Shown here piece by piece: positions 14,901 through 27,301 of a stretch of 64,000 nt of DNA. Position numbers and translations under genes: made by a program. Positions within the stretch are counted from its first letter, which is position 1, and each line of letters opens with the position of its first letter. This DNA comes from Rhabditophanes sp. KR3021. Taxonomy: Eukaryota > Nematoda > Chromadorea > Rhabditida > Alloionematidae. The notes below the pieces were generated by a model, which was not told the origin of the DNA, searched no databases, and was given only the letters and a program-made list of their open reading frames with translations. Where the stretch lies: the NCBI GenBank assembly GCA_963281155.1, contig CAUJLY010000006.1, forward strand, positions 1,612,001 to 1,676,000, read 5' to 3'.

Positions 14901-16859
14901 CCATTTTTATGTACCACATAGCAACCAGAAGTGTCGTCAAACAATTCAAATGTCACTCCCAAAAAGTGACATCAATTAGTGTAGCTCCTGATGGTAAAAG
15001 ATTTGCCTCAACATCATTGGATGGTAGTTTGTGTGTATGGACGATTGACACTACCCTCCCTCCAGCAATATTAACTCACCATAAGTCGAAAGTACTATGT
15101 TCTTTATTTTCGCATGATTCAAAGTTCATCGTTTCTGGGTCAAGTGACTCATCCGCCAAAGTTATTGACTTAGAAACAAAAGAAGTTGTGGCAAATTTCC
15201 CAGGCCATATTGGGTCTGTTATATGTCTTCAATTGACATCTAATGACGAGTTTTTGATTGTTGGGAGTGGAGATTTTGCGGTTATGGTCTATTCGATTGA
15301 CAAGAGAATTCTTATATCGAGATTGGAGGGATTGATGGCTCCAGTCACGTGTATGGCATTGACCACAAATGATGCCTTTGTTGTTGTGGCATGTGAGGAT
15401 GAAACTGTTCGTGTTTATTCTTTAATTTCATCCCAGGAATTACATGAGTTGTCGGGTCATGAAGGAAAAGTTAATTGTATGGCTGTTTCCCTAGATGATT
15501 GCCAATTGTTTGTGGGAACTATATCCAAGATTGTTTGCTATGATTTGCATAATTCACAAATCATTGATACTCTTGAATGTTCAAATCCGATTCCTGTTTC
15601 CTCTGTCCAGAATACAATTGACAATTCTTTTGTGGTGGCTGGTTGTGGGAATGACATTCACATGTGGAATATTCATTCTACAAGAAACCATGCTTCAATT
15701 GTTACCGAAAACAAAGAAGACAATTCAATCAGGTGTGTTAAAATGAACCCAGATGAAAAGTTTGCTTGTTGCGGAACGTCTGCAGGAATAGTAGCTTTCT
15801 GGGATTTAGAAGTTTGCCAATGCAAATGGACTCAAACTCATTTAAACGGAAGTCCCGTTACCGCAATCGACTTCTCGATGGATTCATTCTACCTGGCAAC
15901 AGGATGTTCTGAGGGAAGGATCGCTATTTGGGAGGCTGATCGGGGACAACAAGTTAAAGTAGTCCAGTTACACGACAGTCCAATCACTAGCTTATATTTT
16001 ATCGGTTCATTCGCTCCAATCTACAAATTCTTCACTTGTGACGAGTTAAATGTATCAAATATCTGGCAAATTAATCCACTAGATGAAACACCCAACTTCT
16101 ACAGCATCTTGCAAACATTTTCGGATGTAGAAAAGCCTCTCCTTCTAAAGAAATACACAAAGATAATCATCGGGGAATTCTCCAAAAACAAAAATGAAAT
16201 GCAAATTTATCATCTAACAGACGGTGTAATTTCCGCTAAATCCAAAGCACATCACAATGAAAAAATCACCTGCTACAATATCGATAGAAATGAGAAGATC
16301 CTAGTTACTGGTTCAGCAGATCAGTCTCTTAAAATTTGGCAACTAAGTAATGGTTATTTGACGCAAGTTTTAGTTGGACACGAAGAAGCTGTAACTTGTT
16401 GTGCCGTTTCTGACAAAGGTCATATTGTTGTTAGTAATTCGAAGGATAAAAGGTTAATTATTTGGGATGCTGGAACAGGAACTGTTAAGTGTTCCTTAAA
16501 GACGGCTCATTTGGTTAAGTATGTGGAGATGTCGGCAGATGGGTTGGTTATTTTATCAGGTAATTTTTAATTGAGTTCCTAGATTAGTATAGTTATTTTT
16601 AGCTGATTGCAAAGGCTGGATTGAAGCTTGGAGTTCCACCAATGGAAGTATGCTTTCATCCTTTAATACCTACAACACAATTAGTTCTCTAATTGTTTCC
16701 GTCGATGGAAACCGAATATTAGCTCCATTAGTGGGCATTCCCCAATTACCAATTCTCTGTCTTCACAATACACCTGCCCTAGTCGTTGCTCGTAATTACC
16801 TTACTTCAGAAAAGTCACTCCAAAGAATCAACAGTACAACAAGTTACGCAAGTCGGTAA
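11931..16859 (+). CDS. NACHT-WD40 repeat protein (NWD1-like), about 1543 aa
   Basis: STAND-type ATPase with a C-terminal WD40 propeller array. Exons are 11931-12227, 12482-16559 and 16603-16859 (phases 0 and 1; the second intron is 43 bp). The N-terminus (residues 1 to about 115, spanning the first splice) resembles the DUF4062/TIR-like leader of NWD1-type proteins, including the CFLGNKIG strand. A proline-rich linker lies near residues 295-315. Walker A GKAGIGKT is at about 376-383 and Walker B VYVLLDDV at about 467-474; both look intact. About 12 WD40-like repeats run from about residue 900 to the end, with strands such as LCVW, HMWN, AFWD, AIWE, LKIW and IIWD. NWD-type proteins are thought to oligomerise on a ligand signal; the ligand here is unknown. 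The model stops at TAA 16857-16859; an alternative splice to the exon at 17092 is possible. Confidence 0.88.
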
Positions 16860-17091
16860 ACTGCACATGCTCCTTGAACTTTATAACTCTCTATAACAAC
16901 GCACACTTCTTTTTTAATATTTAATTTTTTCTTTTTATTCAACATAGGTATTTTAATCTTTCTATTTGTGCATGTCGCTCCTTCCTTCGAAATGGATATT
17001 GTTTCTTTATTGACATGATCTCAGTCTATATCTTTAGTTCATCCAAGTTTTACATACCTATTGTAGACATTCACTAAACCAATCATTATAG

Positions 17092-17396
17092 GTAATCAAT
17101 CTACACCACATCGAAATACTGTTGATAGCGACGAAGCAAGCGCAACAAATAGTGGTCATCATTTAACGGACAACAATCATCGTCCACCAACACCACTGAG
17201 GTCAAGCATGCCTAAGAGAAATGTTCAAATCAATGAGTCCGCAAATGGAGACAAAAAGAACCAGGAGCGAAGTGGAGGAGAAACAGTTCGTTTCCGAGAA
17301 CACGCTTCAGTCGTCAGTATGGGACAACCTTCTGGTTCAAACGAAAGCAGGAGTGGATCCTTAAGCAAAAAATCAACCTTTTGCGCAATAATTTAA
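17092..17396 (+). CDS. Polar exon ending in a CaaX-like box (possible C-terminal exon of the NACHT-WD40 gene)
   Basis: After a TTATAG acceptor at 17090-17091 one frame stays open for 101 codons to a TAA at 17394-17396. The peptide is hydrophilic, rich in N, S, R, E and G, and ends KKSTFCAII, a C-a-a-X pattern with a basic residue pair just upstream. The first ATG in frame is at 17208, so it could also start a separate 62-residue protein. Joining it to the WD40 gene needs one leftover base from the previous exon. The obvious donor (CG|GTAAAC at 16857) leaves two, so a weaker donor (A|GTCGGT) or an unseen small exon would be required. The exon looks real; its assignment is open. Confidence 0.45.
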
Positions 17397-17837
17397 AGGC
17401 AAATCTCAACAAATTCACATATACTCTATTTCCTTGACAACCTTTTTAATGTCTACATAATGGCTCTTATACTATTAACAATAAATTATGTTCACTTTCC
17501 TCAGTTCACTAAACATAACCTTTCAAGTATTGTTAACGTTTGATTGAAGCAATATAGTTATATTTATCAACAAACCCTGCAATATATTTATTTATAAATA
17601 TGCCATAAAAAGAAATTGTTCACTTCCATATTATGAGTTGTTCAAAACATTTTTGTGCTATATCTTTGACATATAAATACTTAATAATATTTTCAATTTC
17701 ATGTTACTTTGTGAATATGTTTGATGAGCGGTTGAATTTTAAGTATACCCTGTACATACATTCTTTTTTGGATTCTTTTTAAATTAATGAATTATTTACT
17801 ACTTTTTGACTCATACATAATACTCAATAGATTTCAG
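17397..17837. other. Short spacer
   Basis: AT-rich sequence between the CaaX-like exon and the coiled-coil gene. It presumably holds the 3' UTR of the former (AATAAA-containing sequence near 17480) and the promoter of the latter. No other structure was seen. Confidence 0.5.
17836..17837 (+). promoter_or_regulatory. Trans-splice acceptor candidate before the coiled-coil gene
   Basis: AG of ATTTCAG directly abutting the ATG at 17838. Confidence 0.5.
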
Positions 17838-19803
17838 ATGAATAAAATAAAGGAATTAAAGGCAAAAGTTCTTTATCAATTGGAAGAAAGTGGACGAGGA
17901 GTGGTAAGACTAGTATTCATAAATATTAATTAAATATCTTAAGCTTCAACATGAGAAAAGATGTGAGAGTGAGTTAAAAAGTATCCAGAATGAACATGGA
18001 AAACTCATCTCATTATTCAAATCATCGAGGCATCCTTGTATTCCCACCACAGATGACATTCAAAACATCACCTTCGAAATTGATACTTTAACCATTGAAT
18101 ATAGTGAGTTGAATGACACATTAATTCAACTCATTCAAAAGCTCAACTACCAACGGTTAATCTTTGGCAAATTGAAGAAAAAGGCTTTTGGCCAGACAAC
18201 TAGCATCCGTAATGAGGCAGTCTCAGGCTTGACACAAACTCAATCCATTAGTAATCTAAATGCCCGTCTTTGTATTCTAAACCGTGTGAAGGCAAATGAT
18301 CAAATCAAATTAAATGAAGCTTATGGTGTGAGGAAAAAAGTAGACGAAGAAGTTTATATGCTTTCTATCAATATTGGAGATACTATAAGTAGCATTTATT
18401 TGATTTGGGAGAAGATCAAGTCTGACCAGAAGAAGGCTCATTGTTTGGTTCATAATTCAAATGCTTTGACCACTAAAATTAATATGTTTCAAGATTTGAC
18501 ACTTGAAGTTTCAAAGGATAGATGGTTGTTTTGTTTGTATCAAAATATCAAACGCTTGTATTGGAATCAAATTGATGGGCAAAATATTGATATCATCAGA
18601 CAATGTAACACTCTCCCTGCCGAAACCGAATTGTTTGAATTAAAAAGGCGAAGAGCCCAAAAAAACTATCTAAAGCAAGCTTTGGCAGAAAGAATTAATG
18701 AAATGAAATTGGTTAAAATAAATGTGGCAAATGACATCACCAAAGTAACCACATCCCTCCACCAGGAACTTAAAAAACTAGAGACAATTGTTTCAACATC
18801 GGAACCACTCACTTGCGGACAGGAACGCGACACTAATACAATTGAAAAAGATATGGCTTTATTTGATAGCAAATTCAAAATTCAGAAACAATGGATTTTG
18901 TCAATGAAAAAATTTATTTCGTCAATTGGTTTGCCACAAATTTTGGATAGTCACGATCAGTTGCGTGAGGACCATAATATTAATATGGCATTCCATAAAA
19001 AGTATATCCATCAAATGAATGCTTATTTAAGGAATGTTTTTTTGTTGAAAAAAGAGTGCAGAGAATTGAGTAGAAGTAATGAGGCCTCCAAATGCCGGTA
19101 TTCATTATTATTAGAAAAGTTGGGGAAAGAAGAGGCCAAATTAAATGAGGTGAAAAAATTGGAAAAAGAAATAGAAAAAGAGTCCTTTGGATGGTCACAA
19201 AAAGGTGTGTTATTAAGAGTTATTTTAGGAAAGGAAGAAAACGGAAATGATATGAGTAATGGTGATACGGTATTAACTTCCAATACACATTTATCTGCAC
19301 CCACTTTATCTTCATCACCATCAATTAAAATAAAAAATGAAACCGTTATTGGCTTAGACAATGTTTTAGGAAACGACACTCACAATCATGATAAAGTACA
19401 GTTAAGCCAAATGAAAAAAGAGATTGCGCTTGTAATGGAGTTAAAGACAAAATTAATAGAGAAAATGGGGGAAATGTCGAATGACATGATTAACTTAGGA
19501 AATGAGGTAATCTTCTTGCAAAAAAGTGTTAAAATATACAAAAGTGAGTGTGTGGAAATGAATGGAATGCTGGATAAGATGGATGTGGGTAAAAACGATG
19601 GGTTGAAATGTGATGATGTTGAAGCTAAACAACGGCAAAACAAACAACTCCTTGCTTTGAAACAATCTCTAATCAAAGAAAAAAAGAACTTAGACAAAGT
19701 AAGTTATTTAGGGGGATCCTTTAATATTAATGGTTTACAGAATATTGATGAAGCTGGAGAACGAAGATTTGAAATGATGAGATCCTTTACCGGAAATTCG
19801 TAA
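17838..19803 (+). CDS. Coiled-coil protein, 641 aa, function unknown
   Basis: Exons are 17838-17903 and 17944-19803, separated by a 40-bp phase-0 intron (GTAAGA...CTTAAG). The ATG follows directly on a TTTCAG, so the message is probably trans-spliced there or has a 5' UTR intron. The protein is almost entirely heptad-like helix rich in K, E, L, Q and N, with breaks around residues 150-160 and a serine/threonine-rich gap at about 460-490. Arg/Lys-rich and Glu-rich blocks alternate, as in filamentous scaffold proteins. No catalytic motif is present and I cannot assign a family; dynein-docking, kinetochore and centrosomal coiled coils all look superficially similar. An AATAAA at 19869 lies 66 nt after the stop. 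Confidence 0.8.
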
Positions 19804-19868
19804 CGGTTTTTTCCCCAAAAAGGAAGTAAAAATATGTGTATATTTATTTATCTTTTATATTAAGAGTC

Positions 19869-19874
19869 AATAAA
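19869..19874 (+). terminator. Poly(A) signal AATAAA of the coiled-coil gene
   Basis: Canonical AATAAA 66 nt downstream of the stop codon at 19803, in the expected 3' UTR position. Confidence 0.6.
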
Positions 19875-22800
19875 TGAAGCATTGATGAATTTTACACGTC
19901 TCTTTTTTTATAAATGTCAATTGGCAAGATATAATTTTTACTTAATTAAAATATTTACTTCAGATGATGCCTGACTAATTGATGGTTTTTCTGCTTTTAT
20001 GTAAAAAAATATTCTTTCCTTATTGGCAAATGTTTTTAAAAGATTATTAGTCTCATACAAATATGTTTGCTTTCTTAAATCAAGAGTTTTTAATATTTGT
20101 TACCAAATACTCCCATATATTAATATTCATACTACCAAACTTTTTTGTTTTAATTTAATGCACTTAGAAGCAAAAAACGATGTAATGAAATTACTATTTA
20201 TATTAGTAAGTTTGAATGATATGTAATAGTAATAAATATTTTTCAATTCGAAAACTTTAATACCATTGTTTTGATTTACATCTGACGTTTTAATGCATTT
20301 CGATTTGTATATTAAAAGTCTTGAAATGTCGGAAATGTGGAGGCTTAGTTGATGGTAACGTATTCCTACATATTCATTTTTTATGCTAATCTTTTGACTA
20401 CTAAACTTATTGAAATGTGCCGCAATTAATAATGTGGGTCATTGTTTAAACTTGTTAATCTTTTTAATCACTTTATTATCAACACTTCCTTCTTTGTTTA
20501 ATACCCCATTCCACAGGATAACTTTCACTCTTCATTGAAAATAAAGCCATATTTCCATTAATTACGCCAACCTCGTTGTTAATAACTTGGTACTGGTGTG
20601 AAAGATCTTATTTGGCGAAGGAAAGTTAATGTGAAAATCCTTGACAAGGCGTGACAACACCCTATATTTGATTTAGTAAAAACGTTACATCTTAATATAT
20701 ACTTTTTATTTCATATACTTTCCTTCTAGAGGTTACCATTCTTCAAACACAATACTCCTTATAGTTCTTGAATGAAAGGACATCGCCTATTTTAAAACAT
20801 TTATATTCATTATAATAAAGGTAGCAATTTAGATTCTTTTGATTTATTTATACTTTATATGCAATTATTTAAAAATTCAATTGAGTGCATCATTTAAAAT
20901 GATTATTCCACATTTATACATATAGTTTAAATAATAATAATTTATTGTTACTCCATGAAGTTGGAATATTTAATTTTTACCACCCCACCATCTACTTATT
21001 TACTTTGTTTTAAAGAAACTTGGGCCCTTTAGTTGATGAATTCATAGATATTATGTATGGTATGTATTTTCTTAATATCTAATTTATTTAAAAGAATAAT
21101 GGGCCAAGTTGGAAGCGTTAATAATGGAATGTTTGACCAGTATCTTAATAAGGCATCATTAATGTTGGAGTCTTAATTTGATAAAAAAGACAAGAATATC
21201 CCAATACTTCAGTACTTTCTCAGTTGCATATCTATATTTTTGACATTGTTGTTGGAGGGACTCTCATTGAAACTACTTATGCTAAATAAGAGCTTTCAAA
21301 AAGAAGGAATATATTTATATGTATATTTAAAATGCACACCGAACTATTTATTTTCACAAATTGTGCTAAATTTAGTGTACAATATCTTTTGAGAGGACTT
21401 AAATATTATATATTGCTTTAAAGTTTAACAATTAATTCTTTCAAAAATCAAAACAAATTCATATCTTCAATTTAGCTAACTCTGGCAATCTTATTCTGGT
21501 TTATCTTTAAGATGCGAATTAGGCATTTATATGTAGTATTGATGATAGCTTAAAGTATCCATTTTTAAAATCGTATTAATATATTCTATTTTGAAGTTTC
21601 GGATTAATAAATTATTATTTGGCTCCTTATTATAGTCTTGCCTTTTGGCAAAGATTTATTAAAAATTCTGTGAACAAATTATGATCATTAGTGATCTTTT
21701 AGGAACCTCTTACTTATTATAATTTATTAATAACATTTTAAAGTTCAATTCAAAAAAATGTACCTTATTAATGTCTTAAATTAACCAAAGAATATTAAGT
21801 AGTTGCATGTCACGGGTTCAAGCAAATAATATGCTTTTTAAATTGGATAAAGTATGATTAAGTTTACATTTTTAAGTCCAATCTATTTTGATTATCAATT
21901 ATGTGCAGAAAGAGGCTTTTGATAATATTTTGCAATTTGTTTACATAAATATGGGTTTGTTTAAAGGTGCACCTTTGTAATTTATTGTGTGTATTCTAAT
22001 TATGACAAGTTTAAATAGTGCCTTCTTTTAACTAAACAATAAATTGTTGATGCCGATTTATGAACGATGCTTTTGCATAGCTATGATTTCCTATAATGCA
22101 AAAGGATAAATATTTTTTGTCGTTAAAGATATATCAAAATACTAAACAATGGGTTATCTTCTGCTGTATCAATTCGTTTTTTATACATTCCAGTTATAAA
22201 TATATTTATGATATGGTTAATCTTGTCCTCTGACGCTTGAAAAATAGAACAACGCCAAGATTTGTTCTTTCATCTTTGCAAAGCTTGTCTTCTTTTATTT
22301 GGTAGTTTATTTGAGAAGAATTTACAACGTACGTGACTTAATAATTTCAATTTTTGTACTGTTATGATATGGTTAAATATATATGTATAAAAGCCATATA
22401 TTTTCCATATATTAATAACATATCACTACTTGTGAGAAATACAACATTCATCAGTTACGATAAAAACCTTCGTCATCAGAAGGTTATTGTTCGTAAAAAT
22501 AAATGTATAAATACAAGATTAACGTTTGTGGTAAGAAATGTGTAATAATCAAATTGATATTCTAAGAATTTGAAGGCAATACATTAAGCTAAATAAGGAT
22601 AAATTGTGTAAATATAGAATAAATTGTTGACGTTACCGAAAACATGGTTTCGGAAGTATAGATGATGCTGATGAATAAGTATAAACATTGTAAGTCTTCA
22701 GCTTAATGACACAACCACCAAAAATTCAATTCATATTTGGAAAGTGGTTGTCTAAATTTATTTGAAATATTTTTGGTGGTGCTTTATAAATGAAAATATT

Positions 22801-23998
22801 TATTTCACAAATTAATGCCTAAGTAGCTAATACTTTCACATCACTTAAACTTCCGGTGTATCAATTAATATTAAGTAGGATTGCGTGATGAGAAAACCTT
22901 AGAAGATGGGATGATTAAACAATAATACGTTTAAATTAAATTGACCATAAATGTTTTTTCATGCCTATCTTCTTTGATAAATTTATTATGATAAAAGCAC
23001 TTGACTTACAATATGTATTTTATTGCCTTTATTTACTGACTTTAGAGCTTATAAAAATCTTTAGCTTAATTTGTCATTTGATCCATAATAATTCGTTTTA
23101 TAATTTCCTTCCCTAACAAAGACAAAACATTTTGATCATAAAACATATTTTACATCACACAAAAGATGTTTGTTTATAAATGTACCAGGATAATATTCAC
23201 ATACATTTTTCATTTTTACAATCTTTTTATTAAGATATCGCAAAATACATCCCAAAACATACCTTATTCTCACTCCTCCCAATTTGGTTTTAATTAAAAT
23301 AATTGTTTAAAGACTTATTCAGTCTCGTGATGAAAAAGACAATTTTCTTTTCAAATTTGGCATATCATTTTGTTTAAGGAACTATACATATACATATAAC
23401 TATATACATGTTACAAGCCATACTACTTTCATTAGAGTTTCATAATGAAGGTTAATAATTAGTTTGTGTTCAATTAGTATGTTTGTACCTTAATGAAAAA
23501 TAAAATTGTGTACGTTAATTAGGTATAAAAAAGTGTTGATATTGCTTAATGTTCCTTTTTTATTGCATTAAAGAGCATAATTTATGTATCCATATTAAGC
23601 ACGTTTGGATATTCAACAAAATTAGCAAACATTTCTCTTTTTTGTTTGCGTCAACTTATGGTCAAAAATTGGTAGAAAAAGAAGAGATATATGTGAATGA
23701 ATATTATTATTATATTTATATGCATATATCATCTTTACACAAAGTATATACATCTTTGCTTCTTCCTTATTTATCATTTCTTTTAAATTAAGTTTTTTTT
23801 AAATTTCCTCGTAAGGCTTTTCATTACTACTCATTTGTGTTTATAGTTCCTTTTCTCAGCCCTATTTTGCATCAATTAATCTTTTTACATAACATATTGG
23901 ATTTGATTTTAATTTTATTCATTTTAGGGAGAGTGTAATATATTGTTTTAATTTGATTTAGAAATTAAGTTAAAAGACAAACATTTGAAGTTATTAGT
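19875..23998. other. AT-rich spacer of about 4.1 kb
   Basis: No coding-like ORF. The ORFs present (20023-20226, 22354-22545, 23549-23791) are made of AT-biased codons without domain character. No tandem repeat longer than a few units was seen. It should contain the promoter of the RASD-like gene. Confidence 0.55.
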
Positions 23999-25120
23999 AT
24001 GTCTGGAAATGAAGTCCACCACCGTCTCGTAGTCTTAGGATCTAGCAAAGTTGGGAAGACATCTATTATCAAAAGATATTTATACAATGACTTTCCTGAT
24101 AAATATAGAGAAACTGTCGAAGACATGCACTCTCGTATCTTTAATATTCATGGTACTGAGCTTTGCATAGATATTTTGGATACTAACTTCAATTTTCCTG
24201 ACATGAGAAAGGTGGCTGTGGCTTCGGCATCGGCTATAATGATTGTTTTCGGGGTAGATAATGTGCAAAGTTTTAAGGAAATGTCTGATTTGTTTTCGGA
24301 AATCCAAGGCATTAGGCAAGATTCTACAAAGATTCCAATGATCATAGTTGGAAACAAGGGAGAACTAGAAAGTAAGAAGATATTTGAAGCTACTGCGCGT
24401 GCTTGGACTTCGAGACTTTCTTCGAAGGTCAATTATATCGAAGTATCCGCTAAAACTGGCTCAAATGTTACACAAATATTCAAAACTTTATTGGATTTAA
24501 GTGGGTTTGCCGAAGAAGCCGTAAGTTCCTTTTCGTAATTAGTTTACACCATTTGTTACAGCTTGCAAGCCAAGAAGAGCTGCAAAACGCTGCAACAGCC
24601 CAAAAAGTTCAAAATTCCGGTGGTTTCATCAAACGCGTGGGAAGTTTAAAAAAGAACAATAATCATCATGAAGTGAATAAAAACTTGGAACGTGTTAAAG
24701 AAGCATCAGTATCTCCATTAATCGCTCTAACTACCCAATTGTCTACACCGACCCTTGGGATTACTGGTGACATGGGAATGCTTAAGAGAAACAGATCATT
24801 AAGGGTACATATTTTATATAAACAACCTCAAACGTCCTTTTATGTAGATGACTCCAGTTTATATTTTCGAAAGAAAACTTAGTTTACTTTTTAATTTAAC
24901 AAAAAATGATAATGTGCACTTTATTCACTGTCTTTGCTTATAGATAATGACTGGCAAGGAAAAGTATGAAAAGGATGAAAAGTCAGAAGAACCAAAGACA
25001 ATGACTCGTTCCGGATCTCTCATTAGAAGAACAAAGCATTTGTCTTTAAAAATGAGAAAAAGTACTGACAAAAATGCTTCTCCTCCAGCTATTGATCAAA
25101 GCGATTGCATAATTTCATAA
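23999..25120 (+). CDS. RASD/Rhes-like Ras-family GTPase with CaaX tail, 313 aa
   Basis: Exons are 23999-24520, 24562-24804 and 24944-25120, all phase 0; the first intron is 41 bp. The N-terminus has P-loop GSSKVGKTS (G14-S22), the form typical of RASD1/Rhes rather than Ras, switch I T39 and SAK at 150-152. Two motifs are unusual. Switch II reads D61-T-N-F, so the invariant G3 glycine is replaced. The NKxD motif reads NKGE (119-122). A long basic and polar tail follows (about 140 residues), ending in CIIS, a classic CaaX box for farnesylation; RASD1 also ends in a C-a-a-S box and has an extended cationic tail. It is probably membrane-bound; weak nucleotide hydrolysis or exchange control is inferred. 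The last exon was found by splice phase. Confidence 0.87.
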
Positions 25121-25306
25121 ACAAAAGGCTGACAAATTGGCATGAAAGGTGGTGAACAAAAAAATAATTTCTTAAACAATAAACTGATTGCTACTACTGC
25201 TTCGCAAAAAAATATCAAATGTCCGATTAAATGTCCCTCTCTCAAAAGAGTGTAGATATCATTTCTGCAAATTAACGTTCCACAAACATTATATTATTTG
25301 TTTGTA

Positions 25307-25312
25307 AATAAA
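25307..25312 (+). terminator. Poly(A) signal of the RASD-like gene
   Basis: AATAAA 187 nt after the stop at 25120; plausible 3' end signal. Confidence 0.45.
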
Positions 25313-27301
25313 AGATCAGTTTATATGTTTTTTATAGAGTGCCATTTATAAAATATATATCCTTTTGTCAATTAACATTTCAACAAACTTTGTAATTGAT
25401 GGAGCAAGTTGTTGACTTCAACATTCATCAATCTTGATAATAGGCTATTAGGCGGAAGTTTTTGATTGAAAGGTAAAAGTATAACATCTTTTTAATGTGC
25501 CATTCAAATGATAATAATAATGTCTGGTTTGTGATGGTTTAATAAATGTCATAGTACTAGTTTTTGTAAAAGTGATGTATCCAATGGTTTTTTGTAAATA
25601 CTAGAAAAAGGATGGCAAGAATTTTGTTTAGATCTGAATGGAATGTATGAATTTACTTCCGTGTTTTCACAAATTTAGAATATTTGAGGTGCAATTCATA
25701 AGGATGTATGGAGCGAGAGAAGTACAAATAACGTTTTCAAAGGCAATGCAAAATTTGAATTTATAGGATGGCATTTAAATGTTTTTATGTTCAATCATAA
25801 TTTCTTTTATAATCAAGATTAAATTTCACATTTTTAAAAACACTCCTTGACTACGCGAATTCAAGCCTTTTTAAGAAGTCAAATATGTTTTCTGTAAATC
25901 CATTAATCGCCTTTATAATGACTCTTTTAATCTTTGTTAAAAATATATTCCCTGCAGGAGATACAATTGTTAGACCACTTTATTTTGTATTAATGCATTA
26001 AAAGTCAATTCCTCTCTATTAAATAAAATAAATCAAGGAATTCAATGGTCAAATATAAAAATGTACAGCCAATTTATGATAGCTACATGAATTTTAATAA
26101 AAATTTAAAAATGCAAACAACCTTATTTACCTGACCTTCAAAATTGAATGAACTAAAAATGTACGTAATTGTATTTAAATTCTTGTATTCAAAAAATGAC
26201 AAAAAAAGAATGTTTGAATGTTAAGATGCACAGTCCCTCAGTACATGTAGTCCACTCAGAAATATTATGACTAAACAAAAGTATTATTCATGCTTATTAA
26301 TCTTAGCACACTCGTAAAAATCACCAGCATATAGATGACAAATCACCTCCACGTACACTTCTCAGGAATCCCTTTTTGTTATTTAAAAAATAACAAGTCT
26401 TCTCGCTTAGATACAAGTTACCTCGCTTGCCTCTTTATTATCAAATAATAAATCGTATATAATTCTTGATAAGAGATATGAATATGTACGGGCAATCGTA
26501 GAAGAAGCATTGTAAAGTGTTCAATTGAAAATATATTTATAATGTGCGAATGTATGTGTATTTCATTTGCTAAAACATTTGAAAGAAATAATAACTTAAA
26601 AACCTTGCAGCTGATAAAAGATGGCCGGCAGCTTTAGCAGCAACTCTTGAACAATCACTTGCGATCAACACAGTGCCTTTTATCGATATCTCGTCTTTTA
26701 TTTATACCTACTGAAAGTGTATATCAAAAAGATAATAATAGAAAAAGAGGTAGAACCAAGAAGAGTACAGAGAGGAATAAATCAAGATTGGGTAAAGCTC
26801 TCGCCTGTTTACATCAGCGAGATATATACTCAATATAACTATAGGAGTCTTTTCAATTTTCAACTGTGGGTTGTAATAGCATCAAATTTTTACTTTCTTC
26901 AAATTGCTTTGATATGTTCCCTCGTCTGCTTGTGTTTGAAGTAAACTTTAAAATACACCGGAGCAGTAATATTTATCTTTTAAACTCTTATATATACCAA
27001 TATACCTCTTCCCTAGTTCTTTTATCTTAAAGATATATATTATCATTTTTATACATTAGCCACAATATAAATTGATTGGAATAGTATATAATTTAAACGT
27101 TCTTCACAAACAATTTACCTTTCCACACATTCAACAAAATCCCATACCACCCTTTGATCAGTTTGAGTGCCAAGAAGCTTGCTTGCATTTGACATAAAGC
27201 TAGTACATTTACATAATATTTGTTTGTTTCATTCATCCTTCTAGTATATTACTTTATATTACATTTTATTAATTTATTTTACTTGCTTATTTATTGTAGC
27301 A
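25313..27301. other. AT-rich spacer of about 2 kb
   Basis: No supported gene. Two overlapping ORFs at 26647-26944 are low-complexity and lack ATG context or a domain. A strong pyrimidine-rich tract ending TTATTGTAG immediately precedes the next start codon. Confidence 0.55.
27298..27299 (+). promoter_or_regulatory. Trans-splice acceptor candidate before the Ser/Tyr/Arg-rich gene
   Basis: AG of a pyrimidine-rich TTATTGTAG two bases before the ATG at 27302. Confidence 0.5.

Noticed and set aside
16948..17075. In-phase extension of the WD40 gene after an ACATAG acceptor
   Set aside because: The frame is open for about 40 codons, but the residues (Cys/Phe/Ile/Ser) do not look like coding sequence and end in a stop; it looks like chance intron sequence.
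19023..19379. 118-codon minus-strand ORF
   Set aside because: Shadow of the coiled-coil gene, with Phe/Leu/Ser composition from complemented Lys/Glu codons.
26647..26944. Two overlapping plus-strand ORFs of 63 and 75 codons
   Set aside because: Low-complexity, no ATG or acceptor context, no domain; expected by chance in six frames of this length.
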